Positions 61,224 to 64,000 of a stretch of DNA of 64,000 nt are shown here, one piece after another (position 1 is the first letter of the stretch; each line of letters starts with the position of its first letter). A program made the position numbers and the translations under genes. The DNA is from Gemmatimonadota bacterium (GTDB lineage Bacteria > Gemmatimonadota > Gemmatimonadetes > Gemmatimonadales > GWC2-71-9), in assembly GCA_016713785.1 (NCBI GenBank), contig JADJOM010000003.1, positions 1,011,501 through 1,075,500 of the forward strand, written 5' to 3'. Below the pieces are notes generated by a model. That model ran no database searches and was not told where the DNA came from. It was given only the letters and a program-made list of their open reading frames with translations.

Positions 61224-62035
61224 GGATTGAACTTGTTGGCCTTGAAGCCGTCGGTCCACGCCACCTTGGCCGCCTCCGGGTCGCCCATGAACCAGCTGGC
61301 GCGCCCCAGTTCGTAGTACGCCTCGATGAGGTTGGGCCCGAGCTGCAGCGTCTTCTGGAAGAAGGTGACCGCGTCCTCGAACATCTCGCGCTCGAGGTAG
61401 ACGAGGCCCAGGTAGTAGTGCGCGTACAGGGTGGCCTTGCGGTCGTTGTCGAGGCGGATGGCCTTGGACAGGTGCTCGATGGCCTCGCCGAAGATCCGCT
61501 TCTTGAGGCAGATGTAGCCCACGTTGATCCGCGCCAGCGAGTTGGCCGGCTCCTTCATCAGGACCCGCGAAAACGTGGTGAGCGCCTCATCGTAGTCCTC
61601 GTGCAGCATCTGAGCCCAGCCCAGGAGCGACTGGGCCTGCACCTCGGAGGGGGCCAGCGCCAGCGCCTTGGTCAGCGCCTGGATGGCGCCGGCGTAGTCG
61701 CCCAGGGAGATGAGGCTCCAGCCCTTCTCGATGTAGGTCGACGCACCCAGGTGGTCCTGCTGCACCACCGGCCGCGCCCCGGTGAACTGCGGGGCCTGGG
61801 CCGTGTCGGTGGCGGCCGCGACCTGCTTGTACCGCTCCACCAGGGCGCGGATCTCCTCCTTGACCTGGCCCAGCTCCACCAGCGCCACGTCCACGCGCTT
61901 GAAGAAGCCGATGATCTCGCGCTTCACGGCCTCGCGCTCGGCGAAGCCGCCGGCCTTCTCCAGCCGCTCGGCGATCTCGCGGTACTGCTGCCGGAAGCCG
62001 GCCACCAGCGGGTCGATCAGGGGACCGTCGCTCAC
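61151..62035 (-). CDS. TPR-repeat protein
   Basis: A 294-residue protein. Residues 1-85 are helical and charged (FRQQYREIAERLEKAGGFAE). From about 100 there are five or so TPR units, including STYIEKGWSLISLGDYAGAI, AQSLLGWAQMLHEDYDEALT and YYLGLVYLEREMFEDAVTFF. There is no signal peptide, so it is probably cytoplasmic. It is coupled to cheW by a four-base overlap, which suggests a partner role in the chemosensory complex (inference). Confidence 0.85.
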   Translation of the reverse strand: MSDGPLIDPLVAGFRQQYREIAERLEKAGGFAEREAVKREIIGFFKRVDVALVELGQVKEEIRALVERYKQVAAATDTAQAPQFTGARPVVQQDHLGASTYIEKGWSLISLGDYAGAIQALTKALALAPSEVQAQSLLGWAQMLHEDYDEALTTFSRVLMKEPANSLARINVGYICLKKRIFGEAIEHLSKAIRLDNDRKATLYAHYYLGLVYLEREMFEDAVTFFQKTLQLGPNLIEAYYELGRASWFMGDPEAAKVAWTDGFKANKFNPWGKRCKEMLDLTAGGGEPPRTAS

Positions 62036-62517
62036 GCGCGTGCCTCCTTCCGCGCCGTCCCACCGGTCGCGCCCGGGAGCCGCGCCGCGTGGAGCACCAG
62101 CACCTGGCGACCGGGCCGGGCGATGGCCCCCGCAATCCAGTCGGCGGGAATCACCGGGTCGGCGCCCTCCACCCGCCCGATGGTCCGGGTGTCGACGCGC
62201 ATCGCCTCGTGGACCTGGTCCACCACCACGGCCAGCCGACCGGCCTCGAACTCCAGCACCATGATCCGGGTCTCCTCTCGCAGCTCGGCCGGCAGGCCGA
62301 GCCGGGCACGCAGGTCCACCACCGGCACCAACGTGCCGCCAAACGCAATGCCGCCCAGGGTGCCGGCCGGACCGTCCGGCAGCGCCTCGGGCACGGTGTA
62401 GCGGAGGATCCGCGCCACCTGGAAGATGTTGATCGCCAGCTGGGCCGACGCGAGCCGGAACACGATGAACTGCAGTTCATCGCCCGCCACCACGTCACGG
62501 TATCGGCTGCCCGCCAC
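62032..62517 (-). CDS. cheW: CheW-type chemotaxis coupling protein
   Basis: A CheW-domain protein of 161 residues: LQFIVFRLASAQLAINIFQV, GGIAFGGTLVPVVDLRARLG and RLAVVVDQVHEAMRVD are the conserved beta-barrel elements that bridge receptors and the CheA kinase. The start is a GTG (AGSRYRDVVAGDE follows). It lies 51 bases past cheB, with a GC hairpin between. No CheA or receptor is in the window, so the system must continue to the right or lie elsewhere. Confidence 0.88.
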   Translation of the reverse strand: MAGSRYRDVVAGDELQFIVFRLASAQLAINIFQVARILRYTVPEALPDGPAGTLGGIAFGGTLVPVVDLRARLGLPAELREETRIMVLEFEAGRLAVVVDQVHEAMRVDTRTIGRVEGADPVIPADWIAGAIARPGRQVLVLHAARLPGATGGTARKEARA

Positions 62518-62542
62518 GGGATCCCGAGTCCTTCCTTGCTTG

Positions 62543-62564
62543 GGGCGGGCCGCCGGGCCCGCCC
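62543..62564 (-). terminator. GC-rich hairpin between cheB and cheW
   Basis: A 9-base perfect stem (62543-62551 with 62556-62564) and four-base loop lie five bases past the cheB stop, without a U-tract. It could reduce read-through into cheW or stabilise the cheB mRNA end. Confidence 0.4.
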
Positions 62565-62568
62565 GGCC

Positions 62569-63639
62569 TCAGCGCCGGGGCAGCTCGCGCAGCAGCGCCC
62601 CGATCCGTTCCGCCATCGCTCCAAGGGGCAGCACCAGGTCGGTGCCACCGCCCTCGACCGCCGCCCCGGGCATGCCGTAGATCGTGGCGGTGCCACGGTC
62701 CTGCGCCACCCCCACGCCACCGGCGTCATGAATCGCCCGCAGGCCGGTGGCGCCATCCCGGCCCAGGCCGGTGAGCACCACCCCCACTGCGGCAGCGCCG
62801 AAGGTGGCGGCCACCGAGTGAAAGGTCGGGTCGGCGGCGGGCCGCACGCCCCAGACCGTGGGCTCCTGGTCGAGGGCCAGCCGCAGCCCCCCGTCGCGGG
62901 CCCGCACCTGCAAATGATAATCCCCGGGGGCCACGTACGCGGTGTCAGCCCGCAGGTCCATCCCGTCCGACGCCTCCACGACCGTCAGGGCGCTCAGCCC
63001 GTTGAGGCGCTCGGCGAAGCTCCGGGTGAAGCCGGCGGGCATGTGCTGCACGATCACCACCGCCGCCTCCAGCCCGACCGGCAGCTGCGGCACCAGTTCC
63101 GCCAGCGCGCGCGGGCCGCCGGTGGACGCCGCGATGGCCACCACGCGGCGGGCCTCTCCCGGCCGCGCCGCGAAGGCCTGCGCCCCGCTCTGCCGGGGCC
63201 GGGCCAGCACCGGCACCCGGCGGACGTCGGCGGCCGCGGCGGCCCGGAGCGCCCCGAGCAGGCGGGGGGCCATGCGGATGGCGGAGAGGCGGCCCTGCCC
63301 GTCGTCCTTGGGGACGAGTTCGACGGCCCCCAGCTCCAGCGCCCGGATGGCGGCGGGGGTCCCCTGCCCCGCATGCGCGCTGACCACTACGATCGGGCGC
63401 GGCGATTCCGACATGATGTACCCGATGGCGTCGAGCCCGCCCAGTTCGGGCATCTGCAGGTCCATCGTGACGAGGTCGGGCGTCAGCGAATGGACCAGCG
63501 CGAGCGCCTCCTGGCCGTTCGCCGCGGTGCCTACCACGCGGAACTCCCCCGAACTCGCCACCAGCTCGCTGACCAGCCGCCGGAAGAACGGGCTGTCGTC
63601 GACCACCAGCACCCCGGGCAGCTCAGAGGGCCTGGTCAC
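62569..63639 (-). CDS. cheB: Chemotaxis methylesterase/deamidase CheB
   Basis: Removes methyl groups from receptor glutamates and resets adaptation. The 356-residue protein has a receiver domain (about 8-125: LVVDDSPFFRRLVSEL with Asp14 and Asp15, phospho-acceptor Asp60 in TMDLQMPELGG). The catalytic domain has AIAASTGGPRALAELVPQLP (Ser), IVQHMPAGFTRSFAERLNG (His) and VVLTGLGRDGATGLRAI (Asp). The start is GTG at 63639, overlapping cheD by 17 bases; the ATG-led longer frame reads through cheD. Confidence 0.93.
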   Translation of the reverse strand: MTRPSELPGVLVVDDSPFFRRLVSELVASSGEFRVVGTAANGQEALALVHSLTPDLVTMDLQMPELGGLDAIGYIMSESPRPIVVVSAHAGQGTPAAIRALELGAVELVPKDDGQGRLSAIRMAPRLLGALRAAAAADVRRVPVLARPRQSGAQAFAARPGEARRVVAIAASTGGPRALAELVPQLPVGLEAAVVIVQHMPAGFTRSFAERLNGLSALTVVEASDGMDLRADTAYVAPGDYHLQVRARDGGLRLALDQEPTVWGVRPAADPTFHSVAATFGAAAVGVVLTGLGRDGATGLRAIHDAGGVGVAQDRGTATIYGMPGAAVEGGGTDLVLPLGAMAERIGALLRELPRR

Positions 63640-64000
63640 GCTGCCCCGCCGAGCGGACCTCGACCCGGCCCTCCGCCACGGTGAACCAGACCGAGCGGCC
63701 GCTGCTGCCGCCGACGGCCTCCCCCACGATCGGGATGGCCAGGTGATTGAGCACCTCGCGCACCGCGATGACGTTGCGGTCACCCATCTGCATGGAGCCG
63801 GCGGGCACCAGGTTGGCGAACATGCTCGCGCCGCCGACCAGGCGGGCGGTCAGCCGCCGCCGGTCGGCGCCGAGGGCCGTCATTTCCTCGACCAGCGCGG
63901 GCAGCGCGGTCTGGGGGAAGCGGCCGGGATTCTCGGCCGAACGGCTCAGGGAGCGTGAGGGCAGCAGGATATGGGCGAGGCCCCCGACCTGCCGCTCGCC
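63623..64000 (-). CDS. cheD: Chemoreceptor glutamine deamidase CheD, N-terminus cut by window edge
   Basis: The last 125 residues of CheD, a receptor deamidase and adaptation regulator. The sequence GLAHILLPSRS followed by LPALVEEMTALGADRRRLTA and VGGASMFANL, then NVIAVREVLNHLAIPIVGEA, matches the family, including the conserved His of the active site (HILLPS). The catalytic Cys and N-terminus lie beyond the right edge. It is the first visible gene of a unit running cheD-cheB-cheW-TPR-peptidase-small membrane protein. Confidence 0.9.
   Translation of the reverse strand, partial: GERQVGGLAHILLPSRSLSRSAENPGRFPQTALPALVEEMTALGADRRRLTARLVGGASMFANLVPAGSMQMGDRNVIAVREVLNHLAIPIVGEAVGGSSGRSVWFTVAEGRVEVRSAGQRDQAL

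Noticed and set aside
1..64000. CRISPR arrays, insertion sequences, prophage or toxin-antitoxin loci
   Set aside because: No regularly spaced repeats, transposase, integrase, phage structural gene or paired small toxin gene was found. MazG here is the pyrophosphohydrolase, not part of a MazEF pair.

Overview
The window is 64 kb of chromosome with very high GC content (about 70% by eye) and dense coding. It holds about 65 protein genes, two tRNA genes, and no rRNA, CRISPR array, transposase, phage gene or integration site. Several encoded proteins are exported and look like outer-membrane proteins ending in an aromatic residue. MurE carries the DNPR motif of meso-diaminopimelate-adding enzymes, and the phosphotransferase genes include an HPr kinase with a Ser46-type HPr. 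A diderm, GC-rich bacterium with this combination fits the phylum Gemmatimonadota best. That placement is an inference from gene content and style, not from a marker search. No stretch longer than about 160 bases lacks a gene or an RNA.

Region 1 (1-18492, all minus strand). From right to left it starts with a HEAT-repeat exported protein, then fmdB-like, argS, a PfkB-family kinase and purM. Two tandem paralogous outer-membrane-type proteins follow. Next comes a tightly overlapping chain of 15 genes: ribD-ribE-ribBA-ribH-nusB-glycosyltransferase-hpf-hprK-EIIA-EIIB-EIIC-EIID-ptsH-ptsI-metK (metK cut by the window edge). This chain joins riboflavin synthesis, antitermination, ribosome hibernation and a complete mannose-family PTS with its HPr kinase.

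Region 2 (18650-35529, mixed strands). It holds a plus-strand beta-barrel-like protein; minus-strand yidB-like, methylmalonyl-CoA mutase large subunit, fbp, comEC, comFB, miaB, a barrel/lipoprotein pair, cdd, deoB, a DUF1844 gene and alr; and a divergent mazG. The alr and mazG promoters appear to overlap. asnS and a divergent pair (a beta-propeller lipoprotein and a small membrane protein) follow.

Region 3 (35530-57865, minus strand). It holds recG, ftsY, a membrane protein with a VWA-like motif, hisA, an M23 peptidase and the division and cell-wall (dcw) cluster. In transcription order the cluster is rsmH-ftsL-ftsI(PASTA)-murE-murF-mraY-murD-ftsW-murG-murC-ftsQ-ftsA-ftsZ-M23 peptidase. mraZ, murB and ddl are absent from it. 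murC and murG each contain a one-base frame disruption in a short homopolymer, most simply explained as sequence or assembly errors.

Region 4 (57866-64000, minus strand). It holds tRNA-Asp(GTC), an exported TPR-like protein, tRNA-Val(TAC), a small membrane protein, an exported HExxH peptidase, a TPR protein, and cheW, cheB and cheD (cut by the right edge).

Transcription units often end in long, nearly perfect GC-rich hairpins that lack a U-tract.
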